Assembly (NCBI RefSeq): GCF_008195825.1 | Contig: NZ_CP043329.1 | Span: 2,046,001-2,110,000, forward strand | DNA length: 64,000 nt | Source: Pedobacter aquae | GTDB lineage: Bacteria; Bacteroidota; Bacteroidia; Sphingobacteriales; Sphingobacteriaceae | Direction: 5' to 3' | Shown: in pieces, positions 33,016 through 42,378 of the stretch | Layout: every line of letters begins with the position of its first letter | Numbering within the stretch: position 1 is the first letter of the stretch | The notes under the pieces: model-generated | Told to the model about the DNA's origin: nothing | Database searches by the model: none | The model's input: the letters and a program-made list of their open reading frames with translations, nothing else | Translations under genes and position numbers: made by a program

Positions 33016-33489
33016 ATGACCTGGAAAAAATTTAGCGGCGAAGTCATCAATTCATCTATCCTAGAAGAAGTAGAAAAAACTATTGAAAGAGAGTACGAAG
33101 CAGGCAACAAGCTTAAAGTTTGTATTGGTACAGACTCTCAGGTTAAAGGTAATACCACAGACTTTGCTACCGTAATTGTATTTCTGAGAGAACAAAAAGG
33201 CGGTTTCATGTTTATCCATCAGGAAAGAAGCACCCAGAAAATGAGTATTAAAGAAAGAATGCTTACTGAGGTACAGAAATCTATTGAAACAGCCTACACC
33301 CTATGTGATTTACTTGATTTGTACGATGTAGATTTAGAGGTACATGCTGATATTAATACCAACCCACAGTTTAAATCTAATGCAGCGCTACATGAGGCTA
33401 TGGGCTACATCTTAAGTATGGGCTTTGTTTTTAAGGCTAAACCAGAAGCGTTTGCAAGCTCTGCTTGTGCTAATAAAATGGTGCAGTAA
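33016..33489 (+). CDS. YkuK-like RNase H-fold protein (DUF458)
   Basis: 157 residues. Matches the YkuK/DUF458 group of predicted RNase H-like proteins. VCIGTDSQVKG holds a first Asp in an early beta strand, LEVHADINTNPQFKSN a second acidic residue. The fold suggests nucleic-acid binding or cleavage, but no substrate is established. No signal peptide. Confidence 0.75.
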   Translation: MTWKKFSGEVINSSILEEVEKTIEREYEAGNKLKVCIGTDSQVKGNTTDFATVIVFLREQKGGFMFIHQERSTQKMSIKERMLTEVQKSIETAYTLCDLLDLYDVDLEVHADINTNPQFKSNAALHEAMGYILSMGFVFKAKPEAFASSACANKMVQ

Positions 33490-33538
33490 TTAAAACTAGC
33501 TTAAAACTTTAATCATAGATGTTTGTTTAAACATCTAC

Positions 33539-34009
33539 ATGAAAACTTATACACTAAATTTTAGTCAGAAATTACCTATTAGCTTAGCAGAAGCTTGGGA
33601 TTTTTTTTCATCACCTCTTAACTTGGCAAAAATAACTCCGCCAGGTATGAATTTCATCATCACTTCTGATTATACAGAAAAGACCAAGATGTATGAAGGC
33701 ATGATCATAACATATAAGGTATCGCCTTTATTGGGGATTAAAATGGATTGGATGACCGAAATTACATCTGTAAAAGAGCATCAATACTTTATAGATGAAC
33801 AACGTTTTGGGCCATTTAAATTTTGGCATCACGAGCATCATTTTGAAGAAATTGATGGCGGCGTTTTAATGACAGATAAATTGATTTACGGCATTCCCTT
33901 TGGCCCTATTGGAACTATAGCAAATGCACTTATTGTTGGTAAACAAACTCGTGAGATTTTTGAGTTTAGAGAAATAGCGGTAGAAAAATTGTTTGGGAAA
34001 TATGGCTAG
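33539..34009 (+). CDS. SRPBCC (START-like) family protein
   Basis: 156 residues with the helix-grip pattern of SRPBCC/polyketide-cyclase-like proteins: FSQKLPISLAEAWDFFSSPLNL at the N-terminus and WHHEHHFEEIDGGVLMTDKLIYGIPFG in the middle. Ligand unknown. Its TAG stop (34007-34009) is the first three bases of the downstream minisatellite, so array slippage cannot extend the protein. Confidence 0.8.
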   Translation: MKTYTLNFSQKLPISLAEAWDFFSSPLNLAKITPPGMNFIITSDYTEKTKMYEGMIITYKVSPLLGIKMDWMTEITSVKEHQYFIDEQRFGPFKFWHHEHHFEEIDGGVLMTDKLIYGIPFGPIGTIANALIVGKQTREIFEFREIAVEKLFGKYG

Positions 34010-34295
34010 GTTGTTAGTGTCTAGTTGGTTAGGTTGTTAGTGTCTAGTTGGTTAGGTTGTTAGTGTCTAGTTGGTTAGGTTGTTAGTTGGTTAGGTGGTT
34101 AGTGCCTAGTTGGGTAGGTGGTTAGGGCCTAGTTGGGTAGGTGGTTAGTGTCTAGTTGGTTAGTTGGTTAGGTTGTTAGTTGGTTAGGTGGTTAGTGCCT
34201 AGTTGGGTAGGTGGTTAGGGCCTAGTTGGGTAGGTGGTTAGTGTCTAGTTGGTTAGGTTGTTAGGTTGTTAGGTCCTAGTTGGGTAGGTGGTTAG
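34007..34295. repeat. GT-rich minisatellite (VNTR) with higher-order repeat
   Basis: About 289 bases of tandem units, mostly 23 bp and all starting TAGGT. Three forms are TAGGTTGTTAGTGTCTAGT.., TAGGTGGTTAGTGCCTAGT.. and TAGGTGGTTAGGGCCTAGT.., mixed with 16-bp and 8-bp partial units. A block (one 16-bp plus three 23-bp units, 85 bp) occurs twice, giving a higher-order period of 93 bp with the 8-bp unit. The plus strand is almost free of C. No spacers of unique sequence, so it is not a CRISPR. Confidence 0.95.
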
Positions 34296-34313
34296 CCAAA
34301 TATGATGATATAG

Positions 34314-34348
34314 AAACAGCGACTATGAGAAATTTAGAGTCGCTGTTT
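34314..34348. terminator. Bidirectional terminator
   Basis: Perfect 11-bp stem AAACAGCGACT / AGTCGCTGTTT between the convergent SRPBCC and radical SAM genes, just after the minisatellite. Confidence 0.7.
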
Positions 34349-34363
34349 GTGTTTTATATGCTT

Positions 34364-35317
34364 TTAGATAAGTATCTTTTGATATTTAGAACCTTGTACT
34401 ACTCCTCTTCTTTCTATTTCGTTATCAATATAAGTTTGGATTTCAGATTTTTTTAAGCCCCATTTTGGTGCAATTAACATATCTAAATCTGAAATACCGA
34501 AAAGGCGTTGTATAATAATGTTTGGACGAACTAATGGTAATAACTCGCAAAGAAAATCAGTATACTCTTCCAAACTAAACAACTTAAAAGGTTCTTTTTT
34601 ATATTTTACGCCCATAATAGAGCCTTCTACGATGTGTAAATGATGAAATTTAACGAAGTTTATCTGCGGGAAACGGTTTATCTCGTCGGCATATTTAAGC
34701 ATCATATCCTTAGTTTCTCCGGGTAAACCAAAAATGGTGTGTACGCAAATATCTAGTTTAGAATTTTCAAGCAATTTCATGATATCTATAAACTCATCAT
34801 GAGAGCAGCCGCGGTTAATTTGCGATAGGGTTTCGTTATAAATAGACTCCATTCCCATTTCTAAATCAACATCTAGCCTATCGGTATAACTTTCTAATAA
34901 AGCTATTTTTTCTGCGTCTAAACAATCGGGTCTTGTACCAACAGATAAGCCAACAACATCGGTCGTATCAACACTTAAAGCTTCGTCATACATGGTTTTT
35001 AAATAATGTGCCGGAGCGTAAGTATTGGTGTTTGGCTGAAAATAAATGATAAATTTTTCTGCCTTATAATGCTTTCTTGCTCGTTCCATCCCAAACTCTA
35101 TTTGCTCTTTCATGGTAGCCATAGTTCTGGATGTTGGCGTAAAAGAATCTACATTGCAATAGGTACAGCCTCCGTAGCCTTTAGAGCCATCGCGGTTGGG
35201 GCAAGTAAAACCTCCATCAACAATAACTTTATACACACGTTTTACCTGATACTTCTCTTTTAAGTAAGCACTATAGTAATTATAATTTTTTTCGCCGAAA
35301 GCGAGAGATTTTTCCAC
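34364..35317 (-). CDS. TIGR01212-family radical SAM protein (YhcC-like)
   Basis: 317 residues from a GTG at 35317. The longer open frame to 35359 runs through a promoter -7 box (TATCTTTG). Radical SAM iron-sulphur cysteines lie in GGFTCPNRDGSKGYGGCTYC (C-x11-C-x2-C). Further motifs are FIIYFQPNTNTYAP, VGLSVGTRPDCL, DLEMGMES and HTIFGLPGET. The family is widespread and its substrate unknown. A later start would remove residues before the conserved YSAYLKEKY. Confidence 0.88.
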   Translation of the reverse strand: MEKSLAFGEKNYNYYSAYLKEKYQVKRVYKVIVDGGFTCPNRDGSKGYGGCTYCNVDSFTPTSRTMATMKEQIEFGMERARKHYKAEKFIIYFQPNTNTYAPAHYLKTMYDEALSVDTTDVVGLSVGTRPDCLDAEKIALLESYTDRLDVDLEMGMESIYNETLSQINRGCSHDEFIDIMKLLENSKLDICVHTIFGLPGETKDMMLKYADEINRFPQINFVKFHHLHIVEGSIMGVKYKKEPFKLFSLEEYTDFLCELLPLVRPNIIIQRLFGISDLDMLIAPKWGLKKSEIQTYIDNEIERRGVVQGSKYQKILI

Positions 35318-35335
35318 TATTAAAAGATATTTTTG

Positions 35336-35343
35336 CAAAGATA
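35336..35343 (-). promoter_or_regulatory. Promoter -7 element of the radical SAM gene
   Basis: TATCTTTG on the minus strand, with TTG 18 bases further upstream. It lies 18 bases before the proposed GTG start and thereby argues against the longer ORF. Confidence 0.55.
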
Positions 35344-35375
35344 CGAAATGATAAAGCAATACAAATTGATGGCCA

Positions 35376-36329
35376 ATGCTTAGAATCTATTATAAAAAAA
35401 ATACCCGCCTTGCAAAAGAGACTGATGTAGAGCTTTTAAGGGAAATACCTATGGAGAGCTTGGTTTGGGTAGATTTGCAGAACCCTACAGTAGAAGAAAA
35501 AGTTACCATAGAAACTTATTTTGATATTAAATATTCATCAGAAGAAGAATCTCAGGAGATAGAAAGTTCATCACGCTTTAGCGAAATGGATAATGAAATC
35601 ATCATTAACTCTAACTTCTTAGCCGTAAGGCAACATGGTTTTGATTATAGTCCGGTTTCTATTATCCTTGAAAAAGGCATTTTATTTACTTACCGTGATG
35701 ATGATTTAAAAACTTTTGGAGAATCTGTAAAAAAGATAAAGGCCAATCCAACTTTATATATTAATGGTTTCCAGATACTTTCAACCATTTTAGAAACCTG
35801 TATAGACCAAGATGCAGATTTGATAGAGAATATTGCCAAAGTAATATCAGAACTAAATAAAAGCTTAAAAGCAACCAGTGAGAAAGTAGATGAAGAAGAT
35901 TTATTAAAGATTTCATCGCTTCAGAACGATAATATGATGTTAAGGGAAAACATCATTGATAAGCAAAGAATGATTTCTGCTTTGATGAAATCCTCAACTT
36001 TTCCGCAAGAGTATATGGGGGTTTTAAGAATCATGATTAAAGATATCAGCTCCCTATTAGAGCATAATAAATTTGCTTTTGAACGATTAGAATATCTTCA
36101 AGATACTTTTATGGGTTTAATTAACATTGAGCAAAACCGTATCATCAAAATATTTACCGTTGCTACGGTTGCTTTTATGCCTCCTACCCTAATTGCCAGT
36201 ATTTACGGTATGAATTTTAAAATTATGCCAGAACTTGATTGGGAGTATGGCTATCTATTAGCTATTACTTTAATGTTTGTTTCCTCTTTTGGCACTTTGA
36301 TTTATTTTAAGAAGAAGAAGTGGCTTTAA
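35376..36329 (+). CDS. corA: CorA-type divalent cation transporter
   Basis: 317 residues. A large cytoplasmic N-terminal domain with a long helix (about 130-245) precedes two C-terminal membrane helices. The first (FTVATVAFMPPTLIASIYGMNF) ends in the diagnostic GMN filter motif; the second is YGYLLAITLMFVSSFGTLIYF, followed by a basic KKKKWL tail. It is a pentameric Mg2+/Co2+ channel in the inner membrane. Transcribed divergently from the radical SAM gene. Confidence 0.93.
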   Translation: MLRIYYKKNTRLAKETDVELLREIPMESLVWVDLQNPTVEEKVTIETYFDIKYSSEEESQEIESSSRFSEMDNEIIINSNFLAVRQHGFDYSPVSIILEKGILFTYRDDDLKTFGESVKKIKANPTLYINGFQILSTILETCIDQDADLIENIAKVISELNKSLKATSEKVDEEDLLKISSLQNDNMMLRENIIDKQRMISALMKSSTFPQEYMGVLRIMIKDISSLLEHNKFAFERLEYLQDTFMGLINIEQNRIIKIFTVATVAFMPPTLIASIYGMNFKIMPELDWEYGYLLAITLMFVSSFGTLIYFKKKKWL

Positions 36330-36334
36330 TTTTG
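36327..36334 (+). promoter_or_regulatory. Putative -7 element before the 56-residue lipoprotein gene
   Basis: TAATTTTG, a perfect TANNTTTG match 22 bases before the ATG at 36357. It overlaps the corA stop codon. Confidence 0.45.
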
Positions 36335-36356
36335 CATGATAGTGTAAAAACTAAAC

Positions 36357-36527
36357 ATGAAAAATTTAAAGTCTGCTATAAGTGTATTTGTAATTTTTGC
36401 TTTTATACTTTCTAGTTGTGCCTATCAAACAGCTGGAAGAAGCGGTAAGGTACCTCCGGGACAAGCCAAGAAAATGACAGGTAGTAAATCTGCCAAACCT
36501 TTTGCGCCAGGGCAAAGAAAAAAATAA
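36357..36527 (+). CDS. 56-residue small lipoprotein
   Basis: ATG 36357 to TAA 36527. Lipoprotein signal peptide (VFVIFAFILSSCAY; lipobox LSSC). A short basic mature part has the pattern RSGKVPPGQAKKMTGSKSAKPFAPGQRKK in outline, with two PGQ-type turns. Similar PPGxAKKxTGxKSAKxxAPG proteins occur widely in Bacteroidota under uninformative names (from memory). The function is unknown; the high Lys content suggests contact with lipid A phosphates or another polyanion, which is conjecture. Confidence 0.75.
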   Translation: MKNLKSAISVFVIFAFILSSCAYQTAGRSGKVPPGQAKKMTGSKSAKPFAPGQRKK

Positions 36528-36607
36528 TTTAATTTTTCTAGGATAATACAATAAGTGGTTTAAAAATTGTGTTTGTAAAAGCAACTCATACCCCAATTTA
36601 TTATCTC

Positions 36608-37441
36608 ATGAAAAATATTAGTCATTTCGTTAATTTTAAAGCCGCCAGCGCTTCTGTTTTGCAGTGGATAACGTCTATTTCTAAAGTTACAGAAGCAAAA
36701 TCAGCATTTTGCGATACGCAAATAAAGCAAAACGCTAAAGAGAAACAACTTAACCTTGTTGCAGAAACAGACAGTAGTGAAGTTTATTCTAAACAGGTTA
36801 ATCAAACTAATTTATTACCTGAAATTTTACAAGGTAATTTTTCTAACCAAATACACTATCCTATTTTTAATGCTCAGGAGATTTTAAAATCTGAAGATAA
36901 TTTCAAACAGGTTTTAGATACTCAATTCATCATCATCAATTGTTCTTATGTAGATGAAAAAGGTATTAGATTAGATGCCTTAACTTCTAAAATTATGAAT
37001 GAAGCTAAATGCCCAGTTTTATTCATTCCTGATGATGTACAAGAACCTAAACAGCTTAAAAGTATTGTTTATTGCACTGATATTAGGTTTACAGAAGTAA
37101 GATTTATGAGAGTTTTTGGACAAGTTGCGAAGCATTTAAACTGCGATTTAACCATAGCCCATGCTTCTGATAGCGGCATACCCGATTTAGATATTGAATA
37201 CGGAAAGCAACTTTACCAAGACTGCTTTGCAGGCAGAGTAAGCGATTGTAAAATGAATCTCGAGAATTTAAGACGTTTAGATATTCAAAAATATCCAGAC
37301 TTAATTCATGAATATTTGTTGGGCGATGTTTACAGTATGATTAACAAAAACCATTTATTAAAAGATGGAGATTATTTAGAATCAGTGGCTATTAAATTGG
37401 CAAGAATTGCTAAAAAACCAATATTGGTGATTAATAATTAA
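36608..37441 (+). CDS. Universal stress protein-like protein
   Basis: 277 residues from ATG 36608; an ATP-independent reading from 36569 uses a non-ATG start and adds an atypical leader. Two Usp-like halves are suggested: residues 1 to about 140, ending in KCPVLFIPD-type strand, and 145-277, starting KQLKSIVYCTDIRFTEVRF and ending AKKPILVINN. The ATP-binding G-x2-G-x9-G motif is not evident, so it may not bind ATP. Closed by a strong terminator; icmF follows with its own promoter. Confidence 0.65.
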   Translation: MKNISHFVNFKAASASVLQWITSISKVTEAKSAFCDTQIKQNAKEKQLNLVAETDSSEVYSKQVNQTNLLPEILQGNFSNQIHYPIFNAQEILKSEDNFKQVLDTQFIIINCSYVDEKGIRLDALTSKIMNEAKCPVLFIPDDVQEPKQLKSIVYCTDIRFTEVRFMRVFGQVAKHLNCDLTIAHASDSGIPDLDIEYGKQLYQDCFAGRVSDCKMNLENLRRLDIQKYPDLIHEYLLGDVYSMINKNHLLKDGDYLESVAIKLARIAKKPILVINN

Positions 37442-37459
37442 GATTTAAAACCTTTTTAG

Positions 37460-37498
37460 AATAGGGAGCTGATGAATATTAGCTCCCTATTTTTTTTG
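37460..37498 (+). terminator. Terminator after Usp-like gene
   Basis: Stem AATAGGGAGCT / AGCTCCCTATT with a 10-base loop and a T8 run. Confidence 0.9.
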
Positions 37499-37558
37499 AC
37501 CTTATCAATATCCATAAGATTATTACGAATTAAAAGCTTTGGTACATCATCAATTAGT

Positions 37559-37566
37559 TAAATTTG
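37559..37566 (+). promoter_or_regulatory. icmF promoter -7 element
   Basis: TAAATTTG, a perfect TANNTTTG match; TTG lies 17 bases upstream. The leader to the ATG at 37590 is too short for a cobalamin riboswitch. Confidence 0.5.
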
Positions 37567-37589
37567 CTATGTAAAAACCTTTCAGCGTT

Positions 37590-40500
37590 ATGCAAGAAAT
37601 CTCCATTTATAAACCAAAAAATAAAATAAGATTTGTAACGGCAGCCTCACTATTTGATGGCCATGATGCTACTATCAATATCATGAGGAGGATTTTACAA
37701 TCATCTGGAGCCGAGGTTATACATTTAGGGCATAACAGATCTGTTGAAGAGGTTGTAAACTGCGCTATACAGGAAGATGTGCAAGGCATCGCTTTAACAT
37801 CATACCAAGGCGGGCATATAGAGTATTTTAAGTATATGTTTGATTTGCTTAAAGAAAAACAAGCAGGTCATATTAAAATTTTTGGTGGTGGCGGAGGCGT
37901 TATTTTGCAAGAGGAAATACAAGAGCTACATCAATATGGTATAGCTAAAATATTCTCTCCGGATGATGGCCGTACGATGGGTTTACAAGGCATGATAAAC
38001 TATATGCTGGAGAGTTGCGATTTTAACCCGATTGACATTTATCATCCACAGTTATCAAATATAAAAAACAAAGATTTTCAAGAAATAGCTCGTTGTATAA
38101 CACTTGCAGAAAATGACGCTCAAAAACATGAGGATTTTATTAAGGCCTTAAAAAATCTTAACGAAAAGGCCACACCTGTTTTAGGTATTACAGGAACAGG
38201 TGGTGCAGGAAAATCATCTTTAACAGATGAATTGGTAAGACGCTTTTTAACCTATACAGATAAGAGTTTAGCCATAATATCGGTAGATCCATCTAAAAGG
38301 AAAACCGGTGGTGCACTTTTGGGAGATCGTATCCGCATGAATGCCATAAATACGCCCAGAGTATATATGCGTTCTCTAGCCACCAGACAAGCAAATTTGG
38401 CGCTTTCTAAACATATTGAAGAGTCTATAGCTATTTGTAAAACTGCCGGTTTTGATATGATTATTGTAGAAACATCTGGCATTGGCCAATCTGATACCGC
38501 TATTACAGATTATGTGGATGTTTCTTTATATGTGATGACCCCCGAATTTGGTGCAGCAACCCAATTAGAAAAAATTGATATGCTTGACTTTGCAGATTTG
38601 GTGGCCATCAACAAATCAGACAAAAAGGGTGCACAAGATGCGATTAGAGATGTAAGAAAGCAATTTAAACGTAATCATCTGTTGTTTGAAACTCCGGATG
38701 AAGATTTACCCATCTTCACCACGATGGCATCTCAGTTTAATGACCCTGGAACCAACCAGCTATTTAAGGCCATCATCCATCAAATAGAAGCAAAAACAAG
38801 CTTAAATTTTAATATTAAAACTGATATTGCTACAGCAGATCATGAGAAAAATTATATCATCCCACCTCATAGAACCCGTTATTTAGCAGAAATAACAGAA
38901 GCAAATTTTGCTTATTCTGGTTGGGTTGTGCAGCAAGCAGGTATTGCTCAAAAGATGTATCAGGTTAAAGGAGCAGCAGATTTATCTTTACATTACAAAC
39001 AAGAACAAGCTGCTGAGGCTTTAAAAGAGATTTATAATCACTTAGAAGAGCAACTAGACCCCTATTGTAAAACGCTATTAAAAGAATGGCCTCAAACACT
39101 AGAAAAATATCAGCAAGATGAATTTGTTTATCATGTTAGAGATAAAGAAATTAAACAGGCTTTAAAAACAGTTTCTTTATCGAAACTTAAAATTCCTAAA
39201 ATTTCTTTGCCTAAATATGAAGCTTGGGGCGATGTTTTAAAATGGTTACTTACAGAAAATTTACCGGGCGAATTTCCTTATGCTGCGGGAGTTTTCCCTT
39301 TAAAAAGAGCAGGTGAAGATCCTACAAGAATGTTTGCTGGTGAAGGCGGACCAGAACGTACCAATAAAAGATTCCATTATGTTTCTTTAGGTCAGGATGC
39401 AAAAAGATTATCTACCGCGTTTGACTCGGTTACTTTATATGGCGAAGATCCACATATCAGACCCGATGTTTATGGCAAAATTGGAAACTCGGGTGTAAGT
39501 ATTGCTACTTTAGATGATGCTAAGAAGCTCTACTCTGGCTTTAATTTGTGCGACCCTAGCACATCGGTATCCATGACGATTAACGGACCAGCGCCCATGC
39601 TTCTAGGTTTTTTTATGAATGCCGCTATTGATCAGCAATGTGAAATTTATATTAAAGAAAACGGTTTAGAAGCAGAGGTTAAAGCTAAAATACAAGCTAT
39701 TTATCAAGCAAAAAAACAAGCAAGACCAGTTTACAACGGAGCTTTACCAGAAGGTAATAATGGGCTAGGCTTAATGCTTTTAGGAGTTACTGGAGATGAA
39801 GTTTTACCATCAGCTATCTATAACCAAATCAAAGAAAAAGCCATAGCAACGGTTAGAGGTACTGTACAAGCAGATATTTTAAAAGAAGACCAAGCCCAAA
39901 ATACTTGTATTTTCTCTACAGAATTTGCTTTAAGGATGATGGGCGATATACAGCAATATTTCATAGACCAAAAGGTTAGGAATTTTTACTCTGTCTCTAT
40001 ATCTGGCTATCATATTGCTGAGGCTGGCGCAAACCCTATTACGCAATTAGCATTTACCCTAGCAAATGGTTTTACTTTTGTGGAGTATTACCTAAGTAGA
40101 GGGATGCATATTGATGATTTCGCTCCTAATTTATCTTTCTTTTTCTCTAATGGTATAGACCCAGAATATGCCGTGATAGGAAGAGTAGCCAGAAGAATTT
40201 GGGCTAAAGCTATCAAAGAGAAATATAAAGGGAATGATAGGTCTCAAAAATTAAAATATCATATTCAAACTTCCGGGAGGTCTTTACATGCCCAAGAGAT
40301 AGATTTTAACGATATCAGAACTACACTACAAGCGCTTTATGCCATTTATGATAATTGCAACTCTTTACACACCAATGCTTATGACGAGGCTATTACCACA
40401 CCTACCGAAGCATCTGTAAGAAGAGCTATGGCTATACAGCTCATCATCAACAAAGAATTGGGTTTAGCTAATAATGAAAATCCTTTACAAGGTGCTTTCA

Positions 40501-40955
40501 TTATAGAAGAGCTAACCAATTTAGTGGAAGAAGCGGTATTGTTAGAATTAAACAGACTAAATGAGCGTGGTGGCGTACTAGGCGCTATGGAAACCATGTA
40601 CCAAAGAAGCAAAATACAAGAAGAATCTTTACACTACGAAACGCTTAAACATAATGGAGATTTCCCCATTATTGGTGTAAATACATTTTTAAGTAAAGAT
40701 GGCTCGCCTACGGTTGCACCAGGAGAAGTTATTAGAGCAACTACAGAAGAAAAAGAATATCAAATACAGGTTTTAGAAGCATTTAAGAAAAGAAATTTAG
40801 ATAAAGCAAGTATAGAGCTTGAAGCTTTGAGGAAAACAGCCATCCAAAACGGCAATATATTTGAAAGCTTAATGGAGGCCACAAAATATTGCTCTTTAGG
40901 GCAATTATCACAAGCACTTTATGAAGTTGGTGGGCAATATAGAAGAAATATGTAG
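37590..40955 (+). CDS. icmF: Fused acyl-CoA mutase IcmF (isobutyryl-CoA mutase type)
   Basis: 1121 residues combining three parts. The B12-binding domain (about 10-140) has DGHDATI with H25 as lower cobalt ligand and a GGGGG motif. The MeaI-type GTPase chaperone (about 190-400) has Walker [10 protein letters not shown] near residue 205, [16 protein letters not shown] and NKSD. The mutase large domain (about 560-1100) has [19 protein letters not shown] and [17 protein letters not shown]. This order defines IcmF, which interconverts isobutyryl- and n-butyryl-CoA (some members pivalyl/isovaleryl-CoA) with adenosylcobalamin. Ordinary methylmalonyl-CoA mutase lacks the internal GTPase. Substrate preference cannot be decided from what I see. 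Confidence 0.93.
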   Translation: MQEISIYKPKNKIRFVTAASLFDGHDATINIMRRILQSSGAEVIHLGHNRSVEEVVNCAIQEDVQGIALTSYQGGHIEYFKYMFDLLKEKQAGHIKIFGGGGGVILQEEIQELHQYGIAKIFSPDDGRTMGLQGMINYMLESCDFNPIDIYHPQLSNIKNKDFQEIARCITLAENDAQKHEDFIKALKNLNEKATPVLGITGTGGAGKSSLTDELVRRFLTYTDKSLAIISVDPSKRKTGGALLGDRIRMNAINTPRVYMRSLATRQANLALSKHIEESIAICKTAGFDMIIVETSGIGQSDTAITDYVDVSLYVMTPEFGAATQLEKIDMLDFADLVAINKSDKKGAQDAIRDVRKQFKRNHLLFETPDEDLPIFTTMASQFNDPGTNQLFKAIIHQIEAKTSLNFNIKTDIATADHEKNYIIPPHRTRYLAEITEANFAYSGWVVQQAGIAQKMYQVKGAADLSLHYKQEQAAEALKEIYNHLEEQLDPYCKTLLKEWPQTLEKYQQDEFVYHVRDKEIKQALKTVSLSKLKIPKISLPKYEAWGDVLKWLLTENLPGEFPYAAGVFPLKRAGEDPTRMFAGEGGPERTNKRFHYVSLGQDAKRLSTAFDSVTLYGEDPHIRPDVYGKIGNSGVSIATLDDAKKLYSGFNLCDPSTSVSMTINGPAPMLLGFFMNAAIDQQCEIYIKENGLEAEVKAKIQAIYQAKKQARPVYNGALPEGNNGLGLMLLGVTGDEVLPSAIYNQIKEKAIATVRGTVQADILKEDQAQNTCIFSTEFALRMMGDIQQYFIDQKVRNFYSVSISGYHIAEAGANPITQLAFTLANGFTFVEYYLSRGMHIDDFAPNLSFFFSNGIDPEYAVIGRVARRIWAKAIKEKYKGNDRSQKLKYHIQTSGRSLHAQEIDFNDIRTTLQALYAIYDNCNSLHTNAYDEAITTPTEASVRRAMAIQLIINKELGLANNENPLQGAFIIEELTNLVEEAVLLELNRLNERGGVLGAMETMYQRSKIQEESLHYETLKHNGDFPIIGVNTFLSKDGSPTVAPGEVIRATTEEKEYQIQVLEAFKKRNLDKASIELEALRKTAIQNGNIFESLMEATKYCSLGQLSQALYEVGGQYRRNM

Positions 40956-41033
40956 GTTTTCGTCCCTAACGTTAATTTAATATTAACAAATCATTAACTT
41001 TTCAATTTGATTAAGCTATTGTTATCATAATAT

Positions 41034-41041
41034 TAATTTTG
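41034..41041 (+). promoter_or_regulatory. Porin gene promoter -7 element
   Basis: TAATTTTG; a TTG sits 24 bases upstream (41007-41009). About 36 bases of leader precede the ATG. Confidence 0.5.
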
Positions 41042-41077
41042 CATCGATTTTAATATTTATTTAACAATTAATTATCC

Positions 41078-42307
41078 ATGTATTTAAAACCTGTTAATGT
41101 ATTAAGTAGCTTTTTATTATTTGCAATTCTAACTTTTACCCATTTATCTCAGGCCCAAACTAAAGATACTTTAGTGTTGAAACCTAAAGCATCAATAGAA
41201 AAATGGTACGATAAACTTGCTATTAGAGGTTATGCACAATTAAGGTATAACGGATTGATAGAAAGTAACCCGAACTTAAAATGCGAACAATGTGATAGAT
41301 CTTGGGGCGATGGAGGAGATTTTTTCATAAGACGAATAAGATTAATATTTTTTGGACAAATAAGTGAAAAAGTATATCTATATATTCAACCAGATTTTGC
41401 GAGTGCAACTGGCAATTCATTAAATTTTGGACAAATTAGAGATGCTTATGTTGATGTAGGTTTAGATAAAGATAATGAGTTTAGATTTAGATTTGGGCAA
41501 AGTAAAATACCTTATGGTTTTGAGAACATGCAATCTAGCCAGAACAGATTAACATTAGACCGTAACGATGCTATTAACAGCGCAGCAGCTAATGAACGTG
41601 ACTTAGGTTTATTCTTTTATTGGGCACCAAAAGAAATTAGACAAAGATTTTCAACTTTAGTTAAACAAGGTTTAAAAGGCTCTGGAGATTATGGAGTTTT
41701 TGGTTTTGGCGCCTATAATGGCCAAACCGCTAACAGACCAGACCTAAACAATAAACAACATTTAATAGCTCGTTTATCTTACCCTTTTCTATTTGGCAAA
41801 CAGTTTATAGAACCTGGTATACAAGCTTATACTGGCAAATATGTAATGGCAGCAGACCAATTAAGTTCTGGTGTTAAAACCAATGCCAGCAAAAACTATT
41901 TAGACCAAAGAATTGCAGCAACTTTAGTAGTTTACCCGCAACCATTTGGTGTACAAGCAGAATATAATATTGGTAAAGGACCAGAGTTTAACAAACAAAC
42001 AGATTCTATTGAAGTCAAATCCTTAAACGGAGGTTATGTAATGTTTAATTATATGGCTAAAATCAACAATCAATTATTATATCCTTTTGTTAAGGCCCAA
42101 TATTATGATGGAGGGAAGAAACACGAAAGAGATGCCCGTAGTTATTTAGTTAAAGAACTAGAAATTGGGGCAGAATGGGAACCTAACAAATTCTTAGAAT
42201 TAGTGGTTAACTATACTTTTTCTTCCAGAAGATTTGAAGATTTTGCACTTCAAGATAACTTACAAAGAGGGAGCTTACTGAGAATACAGGCACAAGTTAA
42301 TTTTTAG
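41078..42307 (+). CDS. Outer-membrane porin, phosphate-selective porin O/P type
   Basis: 409 residues with a Sec signal peptide (FAILTFTHLSQAQ, cleavage after AQA/Q). The mature barrel has alternating strands: IRGYAQLRYNG at the start, DFFIRRIRLIFFGQISEKVYLYIQPDF (an OprO/OprP hallmark), RFRFGQSKIPYGFENMQSSQ, and the C-terminal strand ending RIQAQVNF. Substrate is uncertain; the family name does not prove phosphate uptake. A terminator follows and gdh converges. Confidence 0.85.
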   Translation: MYLKPVNVLSSFLLFAILTFTHLSQAQTKDTLVLKPKASIEKWYDKLAIRGYAQLRYNGLIESNPNLKCEQCDRSWGDGGDFFIRRIRLIFFGQISEKVYLYIQPDFASATGNSLNFGQIRDAYVDVGLDKDNEFRFRFGQSKIPYGFENMQSSQNRLTLDRNDAINSAAANERDLGLFFYWAPKEIRQRFSTLVKQGLKGSGDYGVFGFGAYNGQTANRPDLNNKQHLIARLSYPFLFGKQFIEPGIQAYTGKYVMAADQLSSGVKTNASKNYLDQRIAATLVVYPQPFGVQAEYNIGKGPEFNKQTDSIEVKSLNGGYVMFNYMAKINNQLLYPFVKAQYYDGGKKHERDARSYLVKELEIGAEWEPNKFLELVVNYTFSSRRFEDFALQDNLQRGSLLRIQAQVNF

Positions 42308-42326
42308 GCCTTAGAAACAAAAGCAT

Positions 42327-42360
42327 AAAAAAGCTATTGGAGATTCCAATAGCTTTTTTT
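42327..42360. terminator. Bidirectional terminator
   Basis: AAAAAAGCTATTGG / CCAATAGCTTTTTTT with a 5-base loop, between the convergent porin and glutamate dehydrogenase genes. Confidence 0.92.
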
Positions 42361-42378
42361 GTACAACTAAGGTTTAGA

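Noticed and set aside
34007-34295. CRISPR array
   Set aside because: Units are contiguous variants of one another with no unique spacers, no palindromic repeat and no cas genes nearby.
37499-37589. Cobalamin riboswitch before icmF
   Set aside because: The space between terminator and ATG is under 100 bases, and the -7 box lies 23 bases before the start, leaving no room for the aptamer.
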